Below are positions 33,154 through 42,706 of a stretch of DNA of 64,000 nt, one piece after another. The notes under the pieces are model-generated. The model was given only the letters and a program-made list of their open reading frames with translations, was not told the DNA's origin and did no database searches. Numbering within the stretch: position 1 is the stretch's first letter; each line of letters starts with the position of its first letter. Position numbers and translations under genes: made by a program. Source of the stretch: Apoderus coryli (lineage: Eukaryota; Arthropoda; Insecta; Coleoptera; Attelabidae); assembly GCA_911728435.2 (NCBI GenBank), contig OU452208.1:1550001-1614000 (forward strand). The letters run 5' to 3'.

Positions 33154-33263
33154 TGGATATGGGCAGGAGCCCAGCTGCACTTTAATGTGCGTCCGTAAAA
33201 ATTCCACTGGAAACTGGCTAAATACCTACTGGTGAAGGCCAATATCAAACAACACCAACAATA

Positions 33264-33276
33264 ATAACCTAAAATA
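33264..33276. repeat. 13-bp target-site duplication, right
   Basis: ATAACCTAAAATA, identical to 30044-30056. Confidence 0.8.
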
Positions 33277-33482
33277 TTTAACCTAAACAATTAGACCACA
33301 TTGACATTCGAAAAAAGTGTAAAATGGTTACCCCCAAAGGTTACAAAAAATTTCTTAAACATAGCAGAAATATTGACTATTTATTTATAGCTTTGATAGA
33401 ATATAACCTATAAAATGTGTTATAAATAACTTGTTTTCATAGGCGTTCGTAAATAGTGTCAAAGGGGTCAAAATAAAACTAG
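33277..33482. repeat. Tandem-array fragment, inverted
   Basis: Continuation of the array fragment at 29940-30056, e.g. TTAGACCACATTGACATTCG and AGGCGTTCGTAAATAGTGTC, reverse complements of array units. Confidence 0.7.
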
Positions 33483-35158
33483 CTGTTGCCCTAGAGGCAC
33501 GAATAGCTCTCCATATTTAAGTGTAAAAGTAATAATTTTATGACCTTTTTGTCATATATCTAAATTTAATAAATTTTTGTTTTGTTTTAGACATCAGCTA
33601 TTTTTTTTAAGTACCGGGTTTTGTGCCTTTCTCTTCTCTTTGGAGGCACTATTTATACGCAGATATTTTATATTTCAGATCTAGGCCAAGTTCTTGAACG
33701 CAAATTAATTGATTTTTTTTAGTTTTATTATAAAATTATTTTGCCCCCTTTTCTACTATTTAGGAACGCTTATGTAAACAAAATTGTTATGCTACATGTT
33801 GTAGGTTATCCGTTAAGTGGTTTTTGAGTTATCACGGATACATTTTTTTTCTCACCCTTTTATAGAATTTTCACGGACGCCTATGGAACATTAATTTTTG
33901 TCGTGTATTTTTAACACCAATTCAACTAGTTAAATATAAATTTTTTTACATTTTAATTTTTTTTTTATTTTACCCCTTTTTTTTCTATTTACGAACGCCT
34001 ATGTAAATAATTTTATGCTGCATTTTTTAGGTTATCTTATATGAAAGCCAATTTTTCTGGTATATTTGGAAAACATTTTTTTTTCGTTTTTGACCCTTTT
34101 TTAAGACTATTTTTGAACGCCTGTGTGAACTAATTCTTTTATGTAACATTTTTTAGGTTATATTCTATCACAACTATAAAAAAATTATTCAATATTTCGG
34201 ATAAGTTTAAGAACTATGATTTTTTAAATTTTTGAACCCTCTTTTAAACCCCTTGCCTACGCTCAATGTTAATCACCACCTAGTATTTTCGTACCAAATG
34301 TTAAAATCCGTTAAGTGATTTTTGAGTTATCACAGATACAAATTTTGTCTGACCCTTTTATAGAATTTTCACGGACGCCTATGGTACATTAATTTTTGTC
34401 GTGTATTTTTAACACCAATTCATCTAGTTAAATATAAAAAATTTTACATTTTAATTTTTTTTATTTTACCCCTTTTTCTACTATTTACGAACGCCTATGT
34501 AAATACAAATTTTATGCTGCATTTTTTAGGTTATCTTATATCAAAGCTATATATAATTAGCCAATTTTTCTGGTATATTTGAGAAACATTTTTTTTTTCG
34601 TTTTTGACCCTTTTTTTAAACTATTTTCGAACGCCTGTGTGAACCAATTCTTTTATGGAATATTTTTTAGCTTATATTGTATCACAACTATGAAAAATTA
34701 TTCCATATTTCGAATAAGTTTAGGAAATATATATTTTTTATGTTTTGACCCCTTTTCCACTATTTACGAACGCCTATGAAAGTAAGTTATTCATGACACA
34801 TTTTATAGGTTATAGTCTATCAAAACTATAAATAACTAGTTAATATTTCTGCTATTTTTAAGAAATACGTTTTTTTTTAATCTTTTTTACCCCATTTTAC
34901 ACTATTTTCGAACGCCCATGTGGTCTAATATTTTATGTTCTATATTTTAGGTTATATTCAATTAAATGCGTAAAAAATTATGCAGTATTTCGGATAAGTT
35001 TAAGAACTATGAATTTTTTTAATTTTTGAACCCTCTTTTAAACCCTTTGCCTACGCTCATTGTTTCCCAAAATCTAATCAGCTCCTTGCCATGTCCAATA
35101 GTATTTTTGTACCAAATTTGGTTAAAATCTGTTAAGCAGTTTTTGCGTTTTCGTGGAT

Positions 35159-35189
<31 letters not shown>

Positions 35190-35611
35190 TTTTTTTAAAA
35201 CTACTTATTTATGTATAAAATGACCAAAAACAAGTATTTCCGGTGAAATTAAAAAAAAATTTTTTTTCATGAAACTAATAGTCTCCATATACACATATAT
35301 TACATATATGATATGGAGAGCTAAAAATATATACTTCCTAAACTTATTCGAAACACGGAATAATTTTTCTTAGTTGTGATAAAATATAACCTAAAAAATG
35401 TTACATAAATGAACTGGTTGAACTGGGGCAATAGTATAAAAAAGGGTCAAAAACGAAATATAAAATATGTACGTATAAATAGTGCCTCCAAAGAGAAGAA
35501 AAAACGAACAAAACCCGATACTTATAAATTTTAGATAAATGACAAAAAGGTCATAAAATGATTACTTTGACACTTAAATATGGAGAGCTATTCGTGCCTT
35601 GAGGGCAACAG
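33483..35611. mobile_element. Tandem-array element with terminal inverted repeats
   Basis: Left end CTGTTGCCCTAGAGGCACGA and right end inverse (TCGTGCCTTGAGGGCAACAG), with the inverted similarity extending over at least 80 bp (through ATTTTATGACCTTTTTGTCAT). The interior is the same imperfect array as 15213-18090, with a 500-bp higher-order period, and includes GCGTTTTCGTGGATACAGAC followed by a (CAGA)n run at 35158-35189. No transposase. A non-autonomous DNA element that has captured or evolved a satellite-like core. No clear target duplication was seen. Confidence 0.75.
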
Positions 35612-35681
35612 TTTATGTTTTCATTCACTATACGTCGTAGAAATAATCAAATTTGATGCATATTATACTCTTGGTTTGTTT

Positions 35682-38600
35682 TTATTGTTGTGCCTGTGTT
35701 AACATGCCACATTCTAATATATCAAATCCGCTAATAGTCCATTCGGCTCGTTTCACTTTTGGACTGTAGTCTCGTAAAAATTCAGTCTGTAAAGCAACCA
35801 GAACTAATTTCAGTGATTTGGCATGGTCCATCCTAAAAATATTAATTCACTATTATGGATGATGCTGTATTCCGAAAATTATAGTTTTCATAAATCTTAA
35901 ACTAATTTTTGTTTTTTAATGTACTTGACTTCATGGACTTTGCCAAATTGAAGGCTATATGGTTTGACTCTTGAAAGGGGAATTATTGAAGTCTGTCGAA
36001 AATTATTCCTATCTTACCATTTAAGGGCTAATATTCTCATAGTAACTCTGCAATTCCTCATATTTCCTTGCTTGTTGAAGTCAATACTTAATGGTACAAG
36101 TATTTTAATGTCTTGTGGTGTCAATTTAATAATAGCTTTTTGAGTCGCTGATAGTCTGACTTTCATATCATCAAGCAATTTAACTCTTGCAGAATACGTT
36201 AGTAATTCATCTAGTTGCTGATAATCGTTTTTGTGGATGATTTCAGTTATTCGACATACCGCTTTAGTTGTGCCATAGATAAAGGCTCCTTCGGAGAAAT
36301 CCGGATCCCATGTTCTTTTCAGCATCTAAAAAGCATTCAGAGTTATTTTAATAGGAATATTGAAATGCAATTTTTTTTATAACAACATACTGTAGGTAAT
36401 GAAAACCTTAAAAACTTTTAGACTGTCTTGAAAATTTAATATTAAATTTTTCTGTTAGCTTTGAGGACAAAGGCGTTCTCATTAGATCTTATATTCTAAA
36501 AGGAGGGTTGAGCTTAATGAATATTATAATGATCTAATAATTTTCTTTTAAAAGCTTCTTTGGAAGAGTAGAAAATACATAAAGAGGGTACCGATAGGCA
36601 TTTTATTCATATTGAAAAATTAACGCAACTAACCTTTAACAACCTAACCGATAAAATATTCTACTACAGTAGTTAATAAAGATAAAGACTTGCGACCATA
36701 GAAATTTTATATTATATATATTAATTAAATCCAGCCGAATACCAAAAAGTGTAACGGGTATGCAGAGTTTTCACGATCTCCGCATGCTCCTCAATATCTT
36801 ATTTTCAGTACAGGCTGCCATATTTAAAACTATTTTGTCATTCGCCTTACAGAATTTATGCGACAATCTGTTTTATAAATAAATCCATATGTTGCGTCAT
36901 ACGAAACTGCTTGACAAAATCAAACAATTAAATGATATCGGTAAAATTGCATACTGTTTAGTTTTCAGCAATATGAACGAAACATTTTTTCCAAATCTTA
37001 TTAAATTTAGGAGATTTCGCAACAGCGTCTGTTTTCGCAAATGACGTTTCTCGTAGTGGGAATATCGGTCAGAGTCGGCTTCACAACAATTCAGATAGGT
37101 TTTATAATTGAGTTATGGTTTTATTCGTGGTATATTTTAATTGTTGATACATATGCCTATTTGTCATGAAAATTGTTTTTAATATTTGTTATTTTGGTTT
37201 TAGTTCGTTTATTTAACAAACAATGAGGTGTATAGTGTTGTGGTGTAAAAATGAAGGTCTCATTCCTGGTATTAAATATTTTCAGTAAGTTATTGTTTCA
37301 GGTTTCTAACAGTCTCAGTTTGAGTCAATATGATACCATTGACATGATACTCATTTTTAGCTTGACAAAAAAAAGACATGATGTTTGGATGCGGGCATTA
37401 GGATCCTAGTACAGAAAATGTATGTGATGGGAATGTCATATGCAGTAAGCATTTCGCTGCAGAAGATATCATTTGTAGAGAAGACGGCAAGAGGATCACC
37501 CTCGTACCCGTTGCAGTTCCCAAACTTTTGTTGAAAAGAAGAGATTATGTAAATGAGAGTGGAAGTTAAATTCTTAATCGTTTGATATCAAGACACTGTT
37601 TACTTAAAAGCAGTCTGTCAAAAATGCATGATATGTATGTCAAGAATATATTTCCTACGTTGTGTAGGTATACAAAGTTCGTTTGAATGCTGTTGTTAAA
37701 CTGGAATATACCTAATTATAGAATCCTCCATGAAATTGCTGAGAATAAAAGTTCTACCAACCATGTTTTGTCACAAAATACTATTGCGAGTAGTACGGAT
37801 GATATGGAAGTGGTTTACATGGACACGGAAAATATTTGTGAAGTCACTGTTTCTTGCACCCCTTCTTTGAAGGCTGTAGAGGGGTAAGACGCCTAAGGTG
37901 GTTGTATAAACAAACAAATATTATATAATAATAGAATAAATAATTAGAATGCTCAAGTCCTTAAGATATTTTCCAGTATTAGAATTTTTATTTATTTCTT
38001 GTTTCTGCTTAGATGTATTATTATTGGGTTGTACCTGTTAGACAATAAAGTATTTAGATATTTAATGTAATTTTTTATTTCTTAAATTCCTTATTCCATT
38101 TTTTTATTTGAATGTTACCAAATGGTAAAATTTATTTAATTTTAAATATACCTATAACAGTAATATTACATTTAATCAAAGTCGGTCCTGTTGACAAATA
38201 AGTTACTGGTGATCATGCGCATTATGGACAGCTCTACACTTTTGGTTACATTTTTGTACTACGGGATTATCATTCTAGAGTATATATATATAATATAAGA
38301 TTTCTGTGCTTGCGACAAACAGAATTCATCTAGCTTCTTTTGTTTCTGAGATACATAGTGAAAACGACAATATTCACCTTTTGGAGTGGTATAATATATC
38401 ACATCCCATGTAGATACTAAAAATGTGAAAACTGTTTTTGATAAATATTTCTACGCCGAATTCAGTGGCGTACCCAAAAGAAATTTTTAGGGCATCGTTT
38501 CTGAGATTGTACCCAATGTTTGTATTTGTTAAATGGAATAAATACCCTGCATATCTTAACTTCAAATGTTTTCCTTTTTGTCCCTAATTACATTGATGCA

Positions 38601-39176
38601 TCACAGAATATGTATTTTTTATTTTCATAGTTGTCAAAATCACAACAAATCATTTTTTTTACAAACATACGAGCAATTATTACTGACTTGTTTACAAAAA
38701 GTATCTTGCTTTTACTAGAAGCGTTCAAGCTTAGTAATAAATTCGAAGGAATTATTTAAATCAGCACCTCAGAAAATTTTGCTGAAAGATTAAATGACTG
38801 CAATTGAATCTCATCTATTATTGTCAGAAAAGGCCTAGCCAATCGTATTCTTATATAAAATTCCTGAAGAAATTGACACTATTATCAATGATAGAATAAC
38901 GCTTACCTTAAATTTAATTTTGTTCTTTAACCATCTTCCAACTTGTGGTACATAAATTAAATCCGGAGTCTTTGGAATTTTTGTCTTATGATAGTTTCTA
39001 ACTCCAATCAAATAATTCTGATTTGAGATTGCTGGTATTAATGGTAAATGTTGTGAAATATATGGGGAAAGTAATATTCTGTTTAACTTCTTGTGGTATC
39101 CATGTAGTGATAGTTTCTTTTTGGTGAATTTTGCCAAAATATTAGATGTATTACTGGTGAATTTTGATAGACTCAT
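35682..39176 (-). CDS. MAIP1-like mitochondrial Tim44-like protein (three exons)
   Basis: Exon 1 38907-39176, exon 2 36018-36325, exon 3 35682-35832, each bounded by GT-AG (AAG/gtaagc, tttttag/ATGCTG, AAATG/gtaaga, tttttag/GATGG). The joined frame is 242 residues with no stop. The N-terminus (MSLSKFTSNTSNILAKFTKK) is basic and serine-rich, like a mitochondrial presequence. The core has WDPDFSEGAFIYGTTKAVCR, the D..F....F..G...A pattern of Tim44-like domains, and the C-terminus has a KRAEWTISGFDIL strand. Size, presequence and domain suggest m-AAA protease-interacting protein 1 (MAIP1), a matrix protein that binds the m-AAA protease. The family call is from pattern memory. Introns are 36326-38906 and 35833-36017. 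The last codons CAACAATAA overlap an AATAAA polyadenylation-like signal. Confidence 0.65.
37223..37569 (+). pseudogene. THAP-domain gene relic inside MAIP1-like intron
   Basis: Exon 1 (37223-37284) reads MRCIVLWCKNEGLIPGIKYF and ends at gtaagt; the next exon from 37361 continues KKRHDVWMRALG. The frame then breaks at about 37402-37412 and resumes as NVICSKHFAAEDIICREDGK and LVPVAVPKLLLKRR, ending at TAA (37567-37569). The C..C, W, C.KHF and AVP landmarks define a THAP zinc finger. A one-base frameshift separates the halves, and only the THAP domain is present. It could be a dead THAP gene or a transposon-derived copy; a sequencing error is possible. Confidence 0.7.
37687..37887 (+). other. 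Short ORF downstream of THAP relic
   Basis: 66 residues with an acidic stretch (TDDMEVVYMDTENICE). It may be a remnant of the region after the THAP domain, but I cannot link it by a splice site with confidence. Confidence 0.25.
37888..38906. other. Intronic DNA of the MAIP1-like gene
   Basis: AT-rich intron sequence; nothing else recognised. Confidence 0.4.
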
Positions 39177-39329
39177 AATAATGGATAAAATGAAAATGAA
39201 AAGAAAAATTATGGAAAGTAAGCACTTAAAATTTTGTGGTGTTATCAGACATTTTAATATCTGTCACTGTCATTTTTTATTTACCTTGTGGTGTATAATA
39301 TAAGGACGTGATCCTTCTACGCGATATAT

Positions 39330-39550
39330 CAGCAATTTTCACTCACTTGCCTGTCACGCACGTTCGTTTTATAAGCTTGATTGACATTTAATTGAGAATT
39401 TAACCTCAACATGTTTCATAGCCAATGATAATTTTGACAGTTTGTAGTTACTTTTATAGATAGTTCAAGTGAGGTGAGCGGTAAATGATCATGTCACATC
39501 ACCCAGCTGATCTGAGTTTGTAGAACAAAACGTCTATAAGTATTAAGTAT
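39330..39550. repeat. Repeat shared with 60130-60440
   Basis: CAATTTTCACTCACTTGCCT, the GACATTTAATTGAGAATTTA region and CTGATCTGAGTTTGTAGAAC resemble segments at 60130-60230 and 60420-60440. A diverged dispersed element, flanking the hammerhead element. Confidence 0.45.
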
Positions 39551-39563
39551 TTAACAAAAGAAA

Positions 39564-39615
39564 CTTCTCTTGTGGTATTTCCACAACTGATGAGCCGAAT
39601 TTAAGGCGAAACAAG
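39564..39615 (+). ncRNA. Type III hammerhead ribozyme, one stem III mismatch
   Basis: In order: stem III 5' strand CUUCU, C at the cleavage position, stem I hairpin UUGUGG-UAUUU-CCACAA, CUGAUGA, stem II GCC-GAAUUUAA-GGC, GAA, stem III 3' strand ACAAG. The only departure from the inverted copy is G-to-C in CUUCU, which breaks one stem III pair next to the core and changes GUC to CUC. Confidence 0.7.
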
Positions 39616-40116
39616 CTTAGAGCATATCTTCCCCAGCGAAACTGGGTATTTAAGTTTAATTTGAAAACGTATTGGATAAAACCAAAATAATTTTTTTTGA
39701 AACGGAGGGTATCATAAGCTTTCGACCTTATTGGTCTCTTCAGGACAAAATCAGTCCTAGAGCTGTGTAACTAATGTTTTCTCAAAGCAAAAGCAGAGTT
39801 TGATTCAAAGCAAAAGTCTAATTTGACAAAAGCAGAATCTTTCTCAAAGCAAAAGCTGAGATTTCGTTCTTTGCAAAAAGCATTGGAAAATCGAGAATTT
39901 TCGCACATCAAACGATCGGATTTTGACTGTCTTACGACTTTCTCATTTGACCGAAGATGTTTTGCGATTTTGAGTTGATCTGAAGAAACTGAAGAGACCA
40001 ATAAGGTCGAAAGCTTATGATACCCTCCGTTTCAACGAAAACTATTTTGGTTTTATCCAATACGTTTTCAAATTAAACTTAAATACCCAGTTTCGCTGGG
40101 GAAGATATGCTCTAAG

Positions 40117-40168
40117 CTTGTTTCGCCTTAAATTCGGCTCATCAGTTGTGGAAATACCACAAGACAAG
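40117..40168 (-). ncRNA. Type III hammerhead ribozyme, consensus core intact
   Basis: Minus strand: CUUGU pairs with ACAAG (stem III, five pairs), GUC cleavage triplet, stem I hairpin UUGUGG/CCACAA with a UAUUU loop, CUGAUGA, stem II GCC/GGC with an eight-base loop, GAAA. Every conserved hammerhead position is present without insertions. Stem III is the open stem, i.e. the type III permutation. Confidence 0.85.
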
Positions 40169-40428
40169 TTTCTTTTGTTAAATGTTCAAAAGGATTTTCA
40201 AGGAAGAGTAAAGATCGCAAGATCAACTCAAAATCGCAAAACATCTTCGGTCAAATGACAAAGTCGTAAGACAATCAAAATCCGACCGTTTGATGTGCGA
40301 AAATTCTCGACTTTTCAATGCTTTTTGCAACGAACGAAATCTCAGCTTTTGCTTTGAGAAAGATTCTTCTTTTGTCAAATTAGACTTTTGCTTTGAATCA
40401 CACTCTGCTTTTGCTTTGAGAAAACATT

Positions 40429-40716
40429 AATTATAAGTATTATTATTATTAAAAACCACCGATTTTTTCCTCTCGCAGAATAATAATAATTGATATAGAA
40501 TATGGTTTCACAATCCAAAATAATTATTTGTGGTGGCAATTGGCGTACATGAAGAATGATTGTAAAAGGTTAAAAAGTTTTAAATAAATCACATTTACTA
40601 AAGACGTAGGTAGGTTTGTTAATTATATATAAAGTCGGTATTATATAGAGTGCCAAGAAACTGAACTGACGAAGACAGCAGATTTGGGGATGATTTCATG
40701 CCAATTCGCCATATAC
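40429..40716. other. Intergenic DNA
   Basis: Short TTA run at about 40438-40450, otherwise nothing recognised. Confidence 0.4.
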
Positions 40717-41822
40717 ACTCTGTCCAAGATTAGAATCTAGGAAACGGTAGGAGTTACAATGTCGTTTAAATTAGAGAAAAGTTGTACAATTTAAATACCT
40801 TTTAAAACGGTTTTTCAAAAGTAAAGTAACTTTAGCCGTTTTCGAGAATTTTTTAAAAAACGATTTTTTTGCGATTTTAGTTTTTATTTATTTCTGACAT
40901 TATTTTTACAGATATAAAAAAATTAAAAGCATTTCCTCATTGTTACTTTTTGAGGGGAAAAAGATAGCGTTTACAAATTTTCACTACCGTTTTGAAAAAC
41001 CATCATGAACTTCGTTTTTTTAAATACGGCCCTGGATTTATTATTGTTAAATTTAAAGCTATTTTCAATTCAAAAATAGGTACGTAAGCGTTTAAACAAG
41101 TTTTCAGTGTTTTTAGCTGTTATTTAGAATTATTCATGAAAAATCGCCCTAGTTTGGCACTTATTTTGCGTAAGAAATTCATTTGAGAAAGTCGTTATTT
41201 TAATAACTTCAAAAAGCACAAAAATTGCAACTAAATTTAAAAAACTGCGTACAGAAAGAAATGTTGTACTGAAACAGAAAGAAATTGGCAAATAATTGTG
41301 AGGTAACGACGAAATAATGTTTTTGCGAAACCTACTAGGTACACTGCATTCAGTCAGTAGTGCCAAACTACGGTGATTTTTCTTGAATTAGTCTAAATAA
41401 CACCTACAAACACTGAAAACTTATTTAAACCATTACATGTGATATACCACCTATTTTTTAATTGAAAATGGCTTTAAACTTAACAATAAAAAATCCAGCC
41501 GTATTTAAAAAAACGAAGTTGATGATGGTTTTTCAAAAATGAAACGTACTAGTGAAAATTTGTAAACGCTATCTTTTTCTGCTCAAAAAGTAACAATGTG
41601 AAAGTGCTTTTCATTTCATTCATCTGTAAAAATAATGTCAGAAATAAATAAAAACTAAAATCGCAAAAAATTGTTTTTTTCGGAAATTCTCGGGTAAGTT
41701 AGTTTACTTTTGAAAACACCATTTAAAAGGTGTTTAAATTGTACAACGTTTCTCTAATTTAACCGACATTGTAACTCCTACCGTTTCCAAGATTCCAATA
41801 CTATCTCATTCTGATCCTAGAC
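40717..41822. mobile_element. Foldback element family F, copy 2
   Basis: Left arm 40717-41100 and right arm about 41440-41822 are reverse complements (GGAAACGGTAGGAGTTACAA against TTGTAACTCCTACCGTTTCC) and match 22135-23185. The tips read ACACTCTGTCCAAGATTAG and the inverse-like CTAGACACAGGGTAT, a CCCTGTRT-type end. The minus ORF at 41130-41366 lies in the centre and has no domain. Confidence 0.8.
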
Positions 41823-42569
41823 ACAGGGTATAATCTAATCGAAAAGTGCTTTTTTAAAGGAGCTACAGCTCTAGGTAGCCCCTTCGCAATGATTTTTTCG
41901 AAATTATTCACATTCTAGCCTGTATTAACGCGTAGTTTTTAATTGTGAAAACCTCATCGCAGTGAAAACCATCGATGTAACACTTGAGAGAGTCGACTAC
42001 TGTTTTCTATCTATTTTTTTTTTGTCTACGACGTTATTTTTAGTATAATAAAAAAAACTTCAGACTGTTCTAGATAAAAAAGGTACTGCTGTCATGTATA
42101 GCTAGGACGTACTGCGAGGGGTAAACCGCGACCCAAAAGTCTGTACACCCCATTGGACATTTCCCATTAATTATACACATATAATATTATTATAGTCAGG
42201 TGCAATTGATGGGAAATTCCTAATACCTTTGCCCGATCGCTATCATACAAACAAATTTAAAAGAGGAGAAGAATTAGTTTCTAATTGGTCATTTAAAATT
42301 AAATTGTAATAAGAATTAGATAGTTTAATTAATGCCTGACAATTAATCGAAATGTTGGCTTAAGGTAAATGTGAACTAAACAAATTAAAATATTTACCGA
42401 CTTATGGGTACTAGACTCACATACGATTTTACATCTTTAACTTTTTGAAGTATACAAGGAATATACAAGACGTTTGCGTTATATCAATCCGAAATTAAAA
42501 GTCTCATATATATTGAGGACTCCAACAAATGAAGATTGGAATAACTATTTAGTGTGTCATTTTTTGCAG
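41823..42569. other. DNA upstream of the first visible Trpm exon
   Basis: Presumed intron. An earlier Trpm exon is not recognisable here; the 78-residue ORF from 42474 is exon A read in the wrong frame. Confidence 0.4.
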
Positions 42570-42706
42570 ATCAAAAAATGCAGCTTTAAACAATCGGCAT
42601 GCGTATTTTCTACTAGTCGACAATGGCACTGTTGGAAAATATGGTGCCGAAATTATCCTAAGAAGAAGACTCGAAAAGTACATATCAAAACAAAGACTAT
42701 ATCCAT
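42570..42706 (+). CDS. Trpm: Trpm exon A
   Basis: Acceptor tttttgcag, donor gtaagt. Encodes the [18 protein letters not shown] segment followed by an [15 protein letters not shown] helix. Starts with one base of a split codon and ends after one base of the next. Confidence 0.9.

Larger units (their letters stand above)
30057..33263 (+). mobile_element. 5'-truncated I-clade LINE with a nested LINE
   Basis: The open frame starts at the first base of the insertion, as expected for 5' truncation, and the 3' end is an AACAATAATA-type TAA-rich end. A second LINE (about 31690-33153) sits inside the 3' UTR. The host site is an inverted copy of the tandem-array family. Confidence 0.8.
39551..40428. 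mobile_element. A-B-A'-B' interleaved inverted-repeat hammerhead element
   Basis: A (39551-39743) is the reverse complement of A' (39989-40181), and B (39773-39981) of B' (40221-40428), so the two inverted pairs are interleaved rather than nested. The A segments carry hammerhead ribozymes; the B segments contain three CAAAGCAAAAG motifs. The ORF at 39771-40001 lies in B and is not a gene. Such an order can arise if an A-B unit is followed by an inverted A' then an inverted B', as in inverted tandem copies of a circular template; that origin is inference. Confidence 0.8.
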
